A DNA stretch of 36,233 nucleotides, taken from contig JAFXEJ010000070.1 of assembly GCA_017513795.1 (NCBI GenBank), forward strand, positions 1 to 36,233. Reading direction: 5' to 3'. The translations under genes and the position numbers were made by a program. The notes under the pieces are model-generated. The model was not told the origin of the DNA. It worked only from the letters and a program-made list of their open reading frames with translations, and ran no database searches. Origin of the DNA: Ruminococcus sp. (lineage in GTDB: Bacteria; Bacillota; Clostridia; Oscillospirales; Ruminococcaceae). Positions 15,462-23,219 of the stretch are shown here, piece after piece. Positions within the stretch are counted from its first letter, which is position 1; the number at the start of each line of letters is the position of its first letter.

Positions 15462-17999
15462 TTATTTTTCGGGAAGTGCGCTGATAAGCTTGAGCATATA
15501 TTTCTGAATTGAAAGCGCATCGTTGTTTGTAACGCCATCGCCTGTATTATAGCAGTCAGAATTGATCATTCCCTGTTCTGTGATAGCGTTCTTGTCTGAA
15601 CCGCCAACACCGTATGCATCGGGATTTCCGAGATACTGCATTACGAGAACAGCATCAGAAAGTGAAATGCTTCCGTCGCAGTTAGCGTCGCCGTAATCTG
15701 CTTCAGGCTGGGGATCAGGCTTTGTAGTGGGTTCTGTATCCGGCTCAGGTTCTGCAGTCTCAGGAACGCTTCCGTCAGGTTCAACACCTCCGAGGAATTC
15801 ATCACCTGAGTAAACGCAGATATTGCTGAGCTTGACTTCGTTTCCTGTAGCGTGGAAAGCATCATCTACGGGGAAAATTTCAAGTCCGTTATAGCTCCAG
15901 TCATCAGAAGGATCCCATGTATCGCCGTAGTAAAGACCGATTGTGAACTGGTATTTTTTACCTGAGTTTGCGATGTTGTAGTCATCCCATGTAAAATCGA
16001 AGTAGTAAGTATCAGCAACCTTGTCATACTTGTGAGGACCGCTGATTACCGCACCCTTAGTTTCAGCCTCAGCAGAGGACTGATCGTAAAGCTTTGAAAC
16101 AGTTACGCCCATAGGATTGGACATTCCCTTGCCGCTGTAGAAGTAACGTACAGTTGTTGTGTCGAGAATCTTTGTAGCGTCTGTCATTACCATGAATGAA
16201 ACCTTTGTAACGCCAGCGCCGTTAGCATTAAGATCGTCGATACCGCAGGCATTTACCCAGTAACCGTTTCCGCCGCCTTCGCTCTGAGTGAACTTAGGAT
16301 CAGGCGGGAAGTTCTTTGTAGGCTGCATATCTTCTGTGCCGAAGAATTCGTAGAGACCAGCGCAGGCACCAACGAATGCTGCGTTGTAGTCGATAGTAAC
16401 TTCGTTGTCGATCCAGTCAGAAGTCATATCGTTGTGCTCGTCTGATGAGCCGGGACCTCCGGCGAGAGCACCGTAAAGAACGTATCTGTGCTCGTAGGGA
16501 TCTTCACACTTTGTAAGACCTGAAGCTGCTCTGTGGTGAGGATATTTAGCGGAATTCTCGTTGTATCCGACGATAAGGCTTCTGCTTCCGTGTGTAGGAC
16601 CGCCTGTTGCAGCTGCTTCTTCGAAAGTGAGGTCGTTGTCGCCCATGAGGTAGTGCATCTGCTTCTGAGCCCACTTGGAGAATTCGCCGGGCTGTCCGTT
16701 GTTTGTGTACTTATCGTAAACAAGACCTATAAGCTGCATAGCTGTATTGTAACGAGCTGAACCCCACTGGTTAAGGAAAGCATAACCCTGAGGAGTTTCA
16801 AGAGCCTGCCATGTAGGGAGACATTTCTGAACCTGTTCCCAGATGTTCTCGAAAACATACTGATTCTTGCCCTGAGCAGTTCTCAGCATATTGATAAGGT
16901 CAACTTCAGGGAATTCCTGATTGATTCGTGCCCATACGCAGGCAGCGCCGCTCCATACGTCGTTCCAGCAGAAGCACCAGCCGCTGGGAGCGTAGTAGTC
17001 ATAGAAAGGAGCACCGGCTTCAAGGTAAGATTTGTCTTCTGTAGAGAGGAAGAGCCAGCCGGCTGCCCAGCAGAAGTCGTCAACCCATTTTTCAGAACGG
17101 TAGTAACCCTTAGGACCGTCAGCGTTATCACTGAGAACAGCTTCAACGTCATCTGCCATTGACTTGATTCCGGCTTTGTCGAGAGCTGCTGTGCTGAAAT
17201 CCCAGAGAGCCTTTGCGTAATCAAGACACTTTTCAGCGTATTCGGGATCTGTATCCTTGAAGTTAAGGTAATTGAGTGCGAGAGAAGCAGCCGCAGAAGT
17301 TGTATAGTCGATCTGAGGCTTTTCTTCTGTAAGGAAGAAAGCAGGTCTGCCCATCTGGTCAATTTCGGGTGAGTTCCAGTAATCGTGGTCGATATCACCG
17401 TCGCCTACCTGATAGCAGTGAGCGATAACTTTTCCGCTGTCGTCACGGAAAGTACACTTCATAAGGTAGTCGTTGAAGTAGCGGAGAATTGTCTCGATGT
17501 GGTCATCCTGACCGGTTTTTACATAAGAGTCACGGAATTCATAATAACCCCAGCCAAGAGCAGCTGCGGAGTAGTTTTCAGGCATACCGAATTCAACGTG
17601 GTCGCCGGCGTCATGGAATCCGCCCGCAACGTCAACGCAGCCGTCGCCGTCGGGATCGAGGATATCCTTGTACTCGTCGATAAAGCTCTGTGAAAGGTTA
17701 GTACCAACGTATTTTTCGTCAATACCAGCAGTAAGCTTGACTGTTGCGTCATATGTATGACAGTCGCCTCTCCACTTGTAGCGGTTGTTTTCATCTACCT
17801 CAGTACCGCACATATTAGCGTCGTAGAAATAGATTGAATACTGGAGTGCACGGGCGTAGTCAATGTCAAGCCCTGAGTCGTTGGCGAGAGAATCTTCAAG
17901 CTCCTCTGCGCCTTTTACAGCCGGCATAGGAAGTGCCGCCTGTGAGATCGTTATTGCGCCGCAGAGTACGGACGCAATAAGCCTTTTTGAAATCTTCAT
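15462..17999 (-). CDS. GH9 cellulase with CBM3 and dockerin
   Basis: The 845-residue product starts with a signal peptide (MKISKRLIASVLCGAITISQA) after a good GGGAGGAATTAAAC site. The GH9 domain (about 45-560) shows DAGDHVEFGMP with Asp130/Asp133, PHHRAASG, and the general acid Glu533 in DNEVTIDYNAAFVG. A CBM3-type module (about 575-745) follows, with SGPHKYDK, FDFTWDDYNI and WDPSDDWSYNGL, matching the CBM3c kind found in processive endoglucanases. A Pro/Thr/Glu linker leads to a C-terminal dockerin (GDANCDGSISLSDAV and the second repeat GDGVTNNDALSIQKYML). It hydrolyses cellulose beta-1,4 links outside the cell and should dock to a cohesin. It lies 115 nt behind the GH26 gene, with a TATAAT (18027-18022) in the gap but no good -35, so co-transcription and independent expression are both possible. 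Confidence 0.95.
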   Translation of the reverse strand: MKISKRLIASVLCGAITISQAALPMPAVKGAEELEDSLANDSGLDIDYARALQYSIYFYDANMCGTEVDENNRYKWRGDCHTYDATVKLTAGIDEKYVGTNLSQSFIDEYKDILDPDGDGCVDVAGGFHDAGDHVEFGMPENYSAAALGWGYYEFRDSYVKTGQDDHIETILRYFNDYLMKCTFRDDSGKVIAHCYQVGDGDIDHDYWNSPEIDQMGRPAFFLTEEKPQIDYTTSAAASLALNYLNFKDTDPEYAEKCLDYAKALWDFSTAALDKAGIKSMADDVEAVLSDNADGPKGYYRSEKWVDDFCWAAGWLFLSTEDKSYLEAGAPFYDYYAPSGWCFCWNDVWSGAACVWARINQEFPEVDLINMLRTAQGKNQYVFENIWEQVQKCLPTWQALETPQGYAFLNQWGSARYNTAMQLIGLVYDKYTNNGQPGEFSKWAQKQMHYLMGDNDLTFEEAAATGGPTHGSRSLIVGYNENSAKYPHHRAASGLTKCEDPYEHRYVLYGALAGGPGSSDEHNDMTSDWIDNEVTIDYNAAFVGACAGLYEFFGTEDMQPTKNFPPDPKFTQSEGGGNGYWVNACGIDDLNANGAGVTKVSFMVMTDATKILDTTTVRYFYSGKGMSNPMGVTVSKLYDQSSAEAETKGAVISGPHKYDKVADTYYFDFTWDDYNIANSGKKYQFTIGLYYGDTWDPSDDWSYNGLEIFPVDDAFHATGNEVKLSNICVYSGDEFLGGVEPDGSVPETAEPEPDTEPTTKPDPQPEADYGDANCDGSISLSDAVLVMQYLGNPDAYGVGGSDKNAITEQGMINSDCYNTGDGVTNNDALSIQKYMLKLISALPEK

Positions 18000-18114
18000 G
18001 TTTAATTCCTCCCATAAATATATTATATGCTCTGCCGCAAGATCGCAGTAAATCGGTGATTAAAGCATTTATTTTGAGTCCGGACCGATATCCGCAGCTG
18101 AGAATATATGGTAC

Positions 18115-19983
18115 TTATTCAAGTTCCTTAACGAGACCGAGGAGATATTTCTGAATCTCCAGTGCGTCAAGGTTAGTTATGCCGTCACTATTTCCGGCAA
18201 CGTCGCTGTTGATTTCTCCCTGTTCAGAGATCTTGTTTTTATCGCTTCCGGATTTTCCGTAAAGATCGGGATTTCCGATAGCCTGCATAACGAGAACAGC
18301 GTCGTTGAGCTGAACCTTGCCGTCACAGTTAGCGTCGCCGGCAAGAGTTTTCTTTGTATCGGGGATCTCAGGCGGATCAACTTCGCTGCCGCCGGAAATA
18401 GGATATGATTTAAGATCCGGCAGTTCATCGAGAGTAATGCAGTATTCGCTGTTGTAGATTTCCACAAGATTTTCAACGGGATTATTCTGCTCGCTTGTGA
18501 GGTAATTCATATACCACGGGCAGAAGTAGAGCCATCCAGCCTTGTCGTTAATAAGATTTTCAAGTGAGGGGATGGAGTCGTTTTCAGTCATTGCAACCAT
18601 TTTCTGACCGTCAGTACTCTGAACGAGACTGTAGAAAGTAGAAGCTATGGAGCTGAGATTAGGCATACCGTCAACAGCGTTGTACTTGTCATAGCCCACC
18701 ATGTCAACAACGTCATCGCCGGGATACCATGCGGCAGAAGTGGGGAAAGTATATCCTGTCCACACCCATATAAGGTTGTCAAGACCGTATTCGTTTGTGA
18801 GCTTGTCGTAGAGAAGTCTGTAGAGCTGCTTGCATGCTTCAGGACCTTCTGCACCCCACCAGAACCATGCGCCCTCAGCTTCGTGGAGAGGTCTCCACAG
18901 AACGGGAACATCAGCTTCTTTGAGCTTTGTAAGCTCAGCAGCGATTGCGTCGATATCAGCAAGAAGCTGTTTGTTTTCCCATGTGCCTTCTTCAAGAGCC
19001 TTTGTGATACTGAATGTAGTGAAAGGCGTATTTCCCGTAGATTCCACATAGAATGCAACTTCTTCGCCGCCCTCAACGGAGGGAACGTTCCAGTGCCATG
19101 TAAGAGTAGCGATACCCTTGTATTCGTTTACCCATTCGATAGCACGTTCAGGAGCGTGATCCATCCAGTCGGTGTTTGAACGATATGCAAGGAGATCGAT
19201 ACCACGGATAGCCGGCTGTTTTCCGGTCTGTTCCATGATGTATTCAAACTCTGCTTCGTTGTCCTTGATGAATGTATCGGGATCAGCCCAGAGATTGTAA
19301 TTGTGTTCTCCGCAGTATTCCTGCTGTCCGGCAATAATATGCTTTCCGTACTGATCGCAGAGGTAGCTGTAAAGTCTCTTTGCGGAGTCAGAAGCATTCG
19401 GATTTGAGAGAGTTCTTGTCGGTGTAAGGTTAGTCAGGCTCTCGTCTGCGGGAGTAAGTGTAAGGTAATCGAAGAAAGTGTAGCCCCAGTAGGCTTTGAG
19501 TTCGATGGTGTTTTTGCCTTTTTTGAGGTTTACAACGCCGCCGGATGTTTCTTCGAATTCAAGGTTATAAACGAAGCTCAGCTCACCCTGATTTACGCCG
19601 TTTACCTGAAGATACTGTACTTTTTTGTTTGTGTCGTAGGGCTCGCAGTAGCAGACGTTCATTTCGTAGAGTCCTGCCTCGGGAACATCTACTTCAACGC
19701 TGACTGTTGTACCCTTCTGATCGAGATAGGAGAAGCCGGTGCCTGAAAATCCGGTGAGATCCATTTCATCGCCGCTGCCGTCCTCCTGAGTGTTGCCCTT
19801 CCAGCCTTCGGTGTGGATTTTTCCGCCCGAAGTAGAGCCGTCCTCAAACTCGAACTTGAGCACGTCTGTTTCAGCAGATACAGTATTTTTCTCCGGTGCT
19901 AACGGGGAAAAGGAAGTACCTGTCAACAAAACAGCGGCTGCAAGCGCAGTTGAGAAGATCGCTTTTTTGTTGTTTTTCTTCAA
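18115..19983 (-). CDS. GH26 beta-mannanase with CBM35-like module and dockerin
   Basis: I place the start at TTG 19983: AGGAGTG ends 6 nt before it, whereas the GTG at 19992 is itself part of that ribosome binding site. The 622-residue product has a signal peptide (MKKNNKKAIFSTALAAAVLLTG), a CBM35-like beta-sandwich (about 42-180, FEFEDG... AGLYEMNV... YFDYLTL-type ending), the GH26 domain (about 190-530) with IAGQQEY, TLTWHW, acid/base Glu368 in WRPLHEAEGAWFWWG, and nucleophile Glu467 in AMTENDSIPS, then a linker and a dockerin (GDANCDGKVQLNDAV; SDGITNLDALEIQKYLL). It hydrolyses beta-1,4-mannan outside the cell. It is first in a probable transcription unit with GH9. Confidence 0.93.
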   Translation of the reverse strand: MKKNNKKAIFSTALAAAVLLTGTSFSPLAPEKNTVSAETDVLKFEFEDGSTSGGKIHTEGWKGNTQEDGSGDEMDLTGFSGTGFSYLDQKGTTVSVEVDVPEAGLYEMNVCYCEPYDTNKKVQYLQVNGVNQGELSFVYNLEFEETSGGVVNLKKGKNTIELKAYWGYTFFDYLTLTPADESLTNLTPTRTLSNPNASDSAKRLYSYLCDQYGKHIIAGQQEYCGEHNYNLWADPDTFIKDNEAEFEYIMEQTGKQPAIRGIDLLAYRSNTDWMDHAPERAIEWVNEYKGIATLTWHWNVPSVEGGEEVAFYVESTGNTPFTTFSITKALEEGTWENKQLLADIDAIAAELTKLKEADVPVLWRPLHEAEGAWFWWGAEGPEACKQLYRLLYDKLTNEYGLDNLIWVWTGYTFPTSAAWYPGDDVVDMVGYDKYNAVDGMPNLSSIASTFYSLVQSTDGQKMVAMTENDSIPSLENLINDKAGWLYFCPWYMNYLTSEQNNPVENLVEIYNSEYCITLDELPDLKSYPISGGSEVDPPEIPDTKKTLAGDANCDGKVQLNDAVLVMQAIGNPDLYGKSGSDKNKISEQGEINSDVAGNSDGITNLDALEIQKYLLGLVKELE

Positions 19984-20002
19984 AATATTCACTCCTATTT
20001 TT

Positions 20003-20027
20003 TTCTGTCCGGAAGAAGCGGACAGAA
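20003..20027 (-). promoter_or_regulatory. 5' leader stem-loop of the GH26 mRNA
   Basis: On the - strand TTCTGTCCG and CGGACAGAA form a perfect 9-bp stem in the leader. It lies a few nucleotides upstream of the AGGAGTG ribosome binding site. It could protect the mRNA 5' end or modulate initiation; no ligand-type motif is recognised. Confidence 0.6.
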
Positions 20028-20046
20028 GCCTATTTTTCCATGTACT

Positions 20047-20075
20047 ATAATATCACACATTTCCGGAAAAATCAA
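20047..20075 (-). promoter_or_regulatory. Sigma-A-type promoter for the GH26 gene
   Basis: Read on the - strand, TTGATT (20075-20070), 17-nt spacer, TATTAT (20052-20047). Predicted leader of about 57 nt. Confidence 0.65.
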
Positions 20076-20144
20076 TAGTTTGTAACAAAAAATCCTTATT
20101 GATTTCATAATTTCGCAACATTTGAAAAGTTGATGCGGAATTTA

Positions 20145-20996
20145 TCATTTTCTGCTGTTCCTGAATGAGGAGATAAGAGCCATTATGAGGAAGAAAAGTC
20201 CGGCGAACAGGAATATTTCCGGAAGCTTTACAGGAGCATTCCGGCTGTTTTGCGGAGCAAATGCGGCGGCAGTTTCGGGATCTGCGGAGAAAGGAAACTC
20301 ATTTTCTGCTGCATATTTTTCAGCGGCGGAATCTGGACTTCCTGTGACAGAAAAGCCGGATATTTTCCCGTATTCGTTGTATCCGAGCGAATGTATCCCG
20401 ATATTTTCCACTGAATCGGGAATGTAGATCTCACCGGCTGAATTACATCCGTAGAAGGCAAGATCACCGATACTTTTCAGATTTCCGCTGAGGGATATGC
20501 CGGAAAGCGAACCGCATCCGGCAAAACAGAATTTCTGTATTTCGGTAACGTTCTGCGGCAGTATAATGCTTTTCAGCGAGGAACAGCCACGGAAGCATGA
20601 TTCCGGAAGAACGGCAAAATTTTCGGAAAGAGTTACTTCGCTAAGGGCAGAACATCCGTCAAAACAGCCCATTCCGATTTCGGCGGTACTGTCAGGAATG
20701 GCGATTTTTTCAAGGGAAGTGCATTCAAAAAAGCAGTGATGCCCCATTTTTTCAAGACTTTCCGGCAGCGTTATTTCTTTCAGGGAGGAGCATTTGTAAA
20801 AGGCGTTGTCACGGATTTCAGTGACAGGAGCACCTTCTAATTCCGGCGGAATGACAATGCTTTCCGGTTGTCCGGAAAATCCGGTTATGGTAGCTTCTCC
20901 GTTTATCACGGTATACTGAAGTTCCTGCGCATAAGCTGTAAATTCGGTAAAAAAGAGCATAAAAGCAATTATCGGGAATAATATTATTTTTTTCAT
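20145..20996 (-). CDS. BspA-like LRR protein, secreted and membrane-anchored
   Basis: ATG 20996 is preceded by AAGGAG with 6-nt spacing and starts a signal peptide (MKKIILFPIIAFMLFFTEFTAYAQ). The 283-residue product carries about seven LRR_5 repeats (pattern EITLPESLEKMGHHCFFECTSLEKI) between residues 45 and 225, a short linker, and a C-terminal hydrophobic helix (LFAGLFFLIMALISSF) followed by RNSRK, so the repeats face outward with a membrane stop anchor. Such proteins are thought to mediate binding to host or substrate surfaces; no catalytic domain is seen. A TATAAT lies at 21030-21025 on this strand without a clear -35. It is divergent from spoIIR. Confidence 0.88.
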   Translation of the reverse strand: MKKIILFPIIAFMLFFTEFTAYAQELQYTVINGEATITGFSGQPESIVIPPELEGAPVTEIRDNAFYKCSSLKEITLPESLEKMGHHCFFECTSLEKIAIPDSTAEIGMGCFDGCSALSEVTLSENFAVLPESCFRGCSSLKSIILPQNVTEIQKFCFAGCGSLSGISLSGNLKSIGDLAFYGCNSAGEIYIPDSVENIGIHSLGYNEYGKISGFSVTGSPDSAAEKYAAENEFPFSADPETAAAFAPQNSRNAPVKLPEIFLFAGLFFLIMALISSFRNSRK

Positions 20997-21013
20997 ATCG
21001 GTCTCCTTAAAAA

Positions 21014-21034
21014 GTAATATACATATTATATTAC
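21014..21034. promoter_or_regulatory. Inverted repeat in the LRR/spoIIR divergent intergenic region
   Basis: GTAATATA (21014-21021) and TATATTAC (21027-21034) are perfect reverse complements separated by CATAT. It overlaps the likely -10 of the LRR gene, so it could be an operator, but its AT-richness makes chance occurrence possible. Confidence 0.35.
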
Positions 21035-21114
21035 ATACCCTCTGCGGAATTTGTCGTAATCGGTAAGTGTATAATTCTGATAAATCTGCCAATTATATCT
21101 GCGAGGTGAAAGAA

Positions 21115-21723
21115 ATGAAAAAGTTCCATACATTAATATTGACAGCCGGATTTATACTTACGATAATTATTTCAAATTCTGTCGGATTCATAAAGGATGG
21201 CAGAAAGCTTGACCAGCTTAGGGAGAGCGTGCTTCGTCTGCACATACTTGCGGATTCTGACAGCGAGGAAGATCAGCGGCTTAAATTGTGCGTGCGTGAT
21301 GCACTGCTTGAACGGAGCGGAGAACTTTTCGGTGAAGCTGATGATCTTGAATCTGCGGAAGAAGCTGCACTTGAAGCATTGCCGGAAATTGTAGATATTG
21401 CGGAAAATACTCTCAGAGCACAGGGCTGTGATTCTCCTGTGAGGGCGTATCTTGCGGATATGGAATTCGATGAGCGTGTTTACGGAAATATCACAATGCC
21501 GGCTGGAAAATATCGTGCTCTGCGCATTGAGATAGGCGAGGCAAAGGGGCATAACTGGTGGTGCGTGATGTATCCGCCGCTGTGTATACCGGCGGCAGAG
21601 AAAGTTGAAAGCCGTAACGAAAAGGAATATTACGATGAAAAGGAACTTGATATTGTATATCGTCCTAAGAAATATCGTATAAAATTTGCTATATGGGATA
21701 AATTCAAGAAGCTATTCGACTGA
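21115..21723 (+). CDS. spoIIR: Stage II sporulation protein R (SpoIIR)
   Basis: ATG 21115 follows GAGGTG with good spacing. The 202-residue product has an N-terminal hydrophobic signal or anchor (LILTAGFILTIIISNSV), then the SpoIIR hallmarks LRLHILADSDSEEDQRLKL and, near the middle, GHNWWCVMYPPLC. In sporulating Firmicutes SpoIIR is made in the forespore under sigma-F and crosses into the intermembrane space to trigger SpoIIGA-dependent processing of pro-sigma-E. No other sporulation gene is present in this window. I could not find a convincing sigma-F promoter in the 118 nt upstream; a TATAAT at 21071-21076 has no good -35. Confidence 0.9.
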   Translation: MKKFHTLILTAGFILTIIISNSVGFIKDGRKLDQLRESVLRLHILADSDSEEDQRLKLCVRDALLERSGELFGEADDLESAEEAALEALPEIVDIAENTLRAQGCDSPVRAYLADMEFDERVYGNITMPAGKYRALRIEIGEAKGHNWWCVMYPPLCIPAAEKVESRNEKEYYDEKELDIVYRPKKYRIKFAIWDKFKKLFD

Positions 21724-21758
21724 TAAATTGTTAAATCCTACAAAAAGCAAAACGGCGC

Positions 21759-21787
21759 TTGACAAATTATACCGGACAGTGTATAAT
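21759..21787 (+). promoter_or_regulatory. Consensus sigma-A promoter for infC-rpmI-rplT
   Basis: TTGACA (21759-21764), 17-nt spacer, TATAAT (21782-21787): a perfect consensus in all 12 positions. This matches the high demand for ribosomal protein genes. Confidence 0.92.
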
Positions 21788-21794
21788 ATACAAG

Positions 21795-21932
21795 TAAACA
21801 AAGCAGAACTATGCGTTCTCACCGTCAGGCAAAGCTTAAACGGTCAATATGAAGTGACTTCGTGTATCTCAGGATAGCGGAGAATCAGTGAGTATTGTAT
21901 GAGTGCGGATAATTTCTGCACTCATTTTTGTT
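21795..21932 (+). promoter_or_regulatory. Structured infC leader, L20-type attenuator
   Basis: The roughly 165-nt leader between promoter and infC contains paired segments ACCGT/ACGGT and GAAGT/ACTTC, then a terminator hairpin. In Bacillus the infC-rpmI-rplT operon is attenuated by binding of L20 to its leader; the position and architecture here suggest the same control, but I cannot verify the L20-binding core by covariance. Confidence 0.6.
21900..21932 (+). terminator. Attenuator terminator in the infC leader
   Basis: TGAGTGCGG (21900-21908) pairs with CTGCACTCA (21916-21924), including one G-U pair, followed by TTTTTGTTT. It sits upstream of the coding region, so it must be conditional for the operon to be expressed. 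A second TGAGT at 21889-21893 could pair with the 3' arm and act as an antiterminator. Confidence 0.75.
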
Positions 21933-21961
21933 TCAATATACAAAGTTGGAGGTGCTTGACT

Positions 21962-22480
21962 ATTAGCAAACAGGAACTGCAGATCAATGAAGAGATAAGA
22001 GATAAAGAAATTCTCGTAATCGACAATGACGGAAAGAAGCTTGGAGTTTTATCTGCAAAAGAGGCGCAGCAGATCGCCTTTGATAAAGACCTTGATCTTG
22101 TAAAGATTGCTCCTCAGGCTACGCCGCCCGTATGCCGCATAATGGACTACGGCAAGTACTGTTTTGAGCAGGCTAAGCGTGAAAAGGAAGCAAAGAAGAA
22201 TCAGAAGGTCGTTTCAATCAAAGAAATCAGAATGTTCTCTACAATTGATACTCATGACTATGAAACAAAGGTAAATCAGGCTGTAAAGTTTCTCCAGGGC
22301 GGAGATAAGCTTAAAGTCTCGGTAAGATTCCGTAAGAGAGCTATCGCTCACCCACAGCTGGGAGAAGAGCTGCTCAATCGTTTCAAAGAGGCAGTTTCAG
22401 CAGTCGGCACTGTTGATAAGCCGGCGAAAATGGAAGGACGCAGCATCGTAATGTTCGTTTCACCCAAGGCCGGTAAGTAA
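21962..22480 (+). CDS. infC: Translation initiation factor IF-3, ATT start
   Basis: A strong GGAGGTG (21948-21954) is followed after 7 nt by ATT (21962), giving 172 residues starting (M)SKQELQINEEIR, the normal IF-3 N-terminus and length. A TTG at 21956 is too close to the ribosome binding site. An AUU start is the known hallmark of infC in several bacteria, where IF-3 itself rejects the codon and so limits its own synthesis. The N domain (INEEIRDKEILVIDNDGKKLG), linker, and C domain (KEIRMFSTIDTHDYETK, FLQGGDKLKVSVRFRKR) are complete. IF-3 binds the 30S subunit and enforces start-codon choice. First gene of infC-rpmI-rplT. Confidence 0.95.
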   Translation: MSKQELQINEEIRDKEILVIDNDGKKLGVLSAKEAQQIAFDKDLDLVKIAPQATPPVCRIMDYGKYCFEQAKREKEAKKNQKVVSIKEIRMFSTIDTHDYETKVNQAVKFLQGGDKLKVSVRFRKRAIAHPQLGEELLNRFKEAVSAVGTVDKPAKMEGRSIVMFVSPKAGK

Positions 22481-22492
22481 GGAGGATTTATA

Positions 22493-22696
22493 ATGGCAAA
22501 GGTTAAGGTTAAAACTCACTCAGGCGCTAAGAAGCGTTTTAAGATTACAGGAAACGGTAAGGTTAAGTATCAGCACACAAACAAGAGACACAGACTTACC
22601 CAGAAGGATACAAAGCGCAAGAGAATTGCTCGTAATGCAGGCGTTTGCGATCCAACAAATGCACCTACAGTAAAGAAGCTCGTTCCCTATATGTAA
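22493..22696 (+). CDS. rpmI: Ribosomal protein L35
   Basis: A 67-residue, highly basic protein with the L35 signature [20 protein letters not shown] and the motif [14 protein letters not shown]. It lies 12 nt behind infC with AAGGAGG as ribosome binding site. It is part of the 50S subunit, in the canonical infC-rpmI-rplT order. Confidence 0.98.
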   Translation: MAKVKVKTHSGAKKRFKITGNGKVKYQHTNKRHRLTQKDTKRKRIARNAGVCDPTNAPTVKKLVPYM

Positions 22697-22751
22697 TCTG
22701 TATCAGTTGTACTGATAGTTTTCGTAATTTTAATTTTGGAGGTATAAGACT

Positions 22752-23105
22752 ATGGCACGTATTAAAGGTGCAATGATGACTCGTAAGAGAAGAAATAAGA
22801 CTTTAAAGCTTGCTAAGGGCTATTTCGGCGCTAAGAGCAAGCACTTCAAGATGGCTAAACAGGCTGTAATGAAGTCCGGCAACTATGCATACATCGGAAG
22901 AAAGCAGAAGAAGAGACAGTTCAGACAGCTCTGGATCACAAGAATCTCCGCAGCTGCTAAGCTCAACGGCATGAACTACTCAACATTCATGAACGGCTGC
23001 AAGAAGGCTGGCATCACTCTCAACAGAAAGATGCTCTCCGAGATCGCTATCAACGACGCAGCAGGCTTTACAGCTATCGCTGACAAGGCTAAGGCAGCTC
23101 TTTAA
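22752..23105 (+). CDS. rplT: Ribosomal protein L20
   Basis: A 117-residue basic protein with [33 protein letters not shown] and [16 protein letters not shown], all typical of L20. TTGGAGGT provides the ribosome binding site. L20 binds 23S rRNA early in 50S assembly and in Bacillus also represses this operon by binding its leader. Last gene before a strong terminator. Confidence 0.98.
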   Translation: MARIKGAMMTRKRRNKTLKLAKGYFGAKSKHFKMAKQAVMKSGNYAYIGRKQKKRQFRQLWITRISAAAKLNGMNYSTFMNGCKKAGITLNRKMLSEIAINDAAGFTAIADKAKAAL

Positions 23106-23113
23106 TCCGACTA

Positions 23114-23151
23114 AAAACACGCTCTTTTTTACATAAACGAGCGTGTTTTCT
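23114..23151 (+). terminator. Intrinsic terminator of infC-rpmI-rplT
   Basis: AAAACACGCTC (23114-23124) pairs with GAGCGTGTTTT (23139-23149) around a 14-nt loop, 9 nt after the rplT stop. The 3' arm ends in TTTT. Confidence 0.85.
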
Positions 23152-23219
23152 TGTAATGTGTGATCCGGTTCTCATCGCTGAGATGCCGGACTGCGCATAT
23201 TCGGGAGGTGTCCGTACTA

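Noticed and set aside
21060-21100. Sigma-F promoter before spoIIR
   Set aside because: A GGTAAGTGTA stretch partly resembles a sigma-F -10, but no matching -35 lies at the right distance.
21811-21852. A 13-codon basic peptide (MRSHRQAKLKRSI) in the infC leader
   Set aside because: No Shine-Dalgarno sequence precedes it and the bases are better explained by the leader's paired segments.
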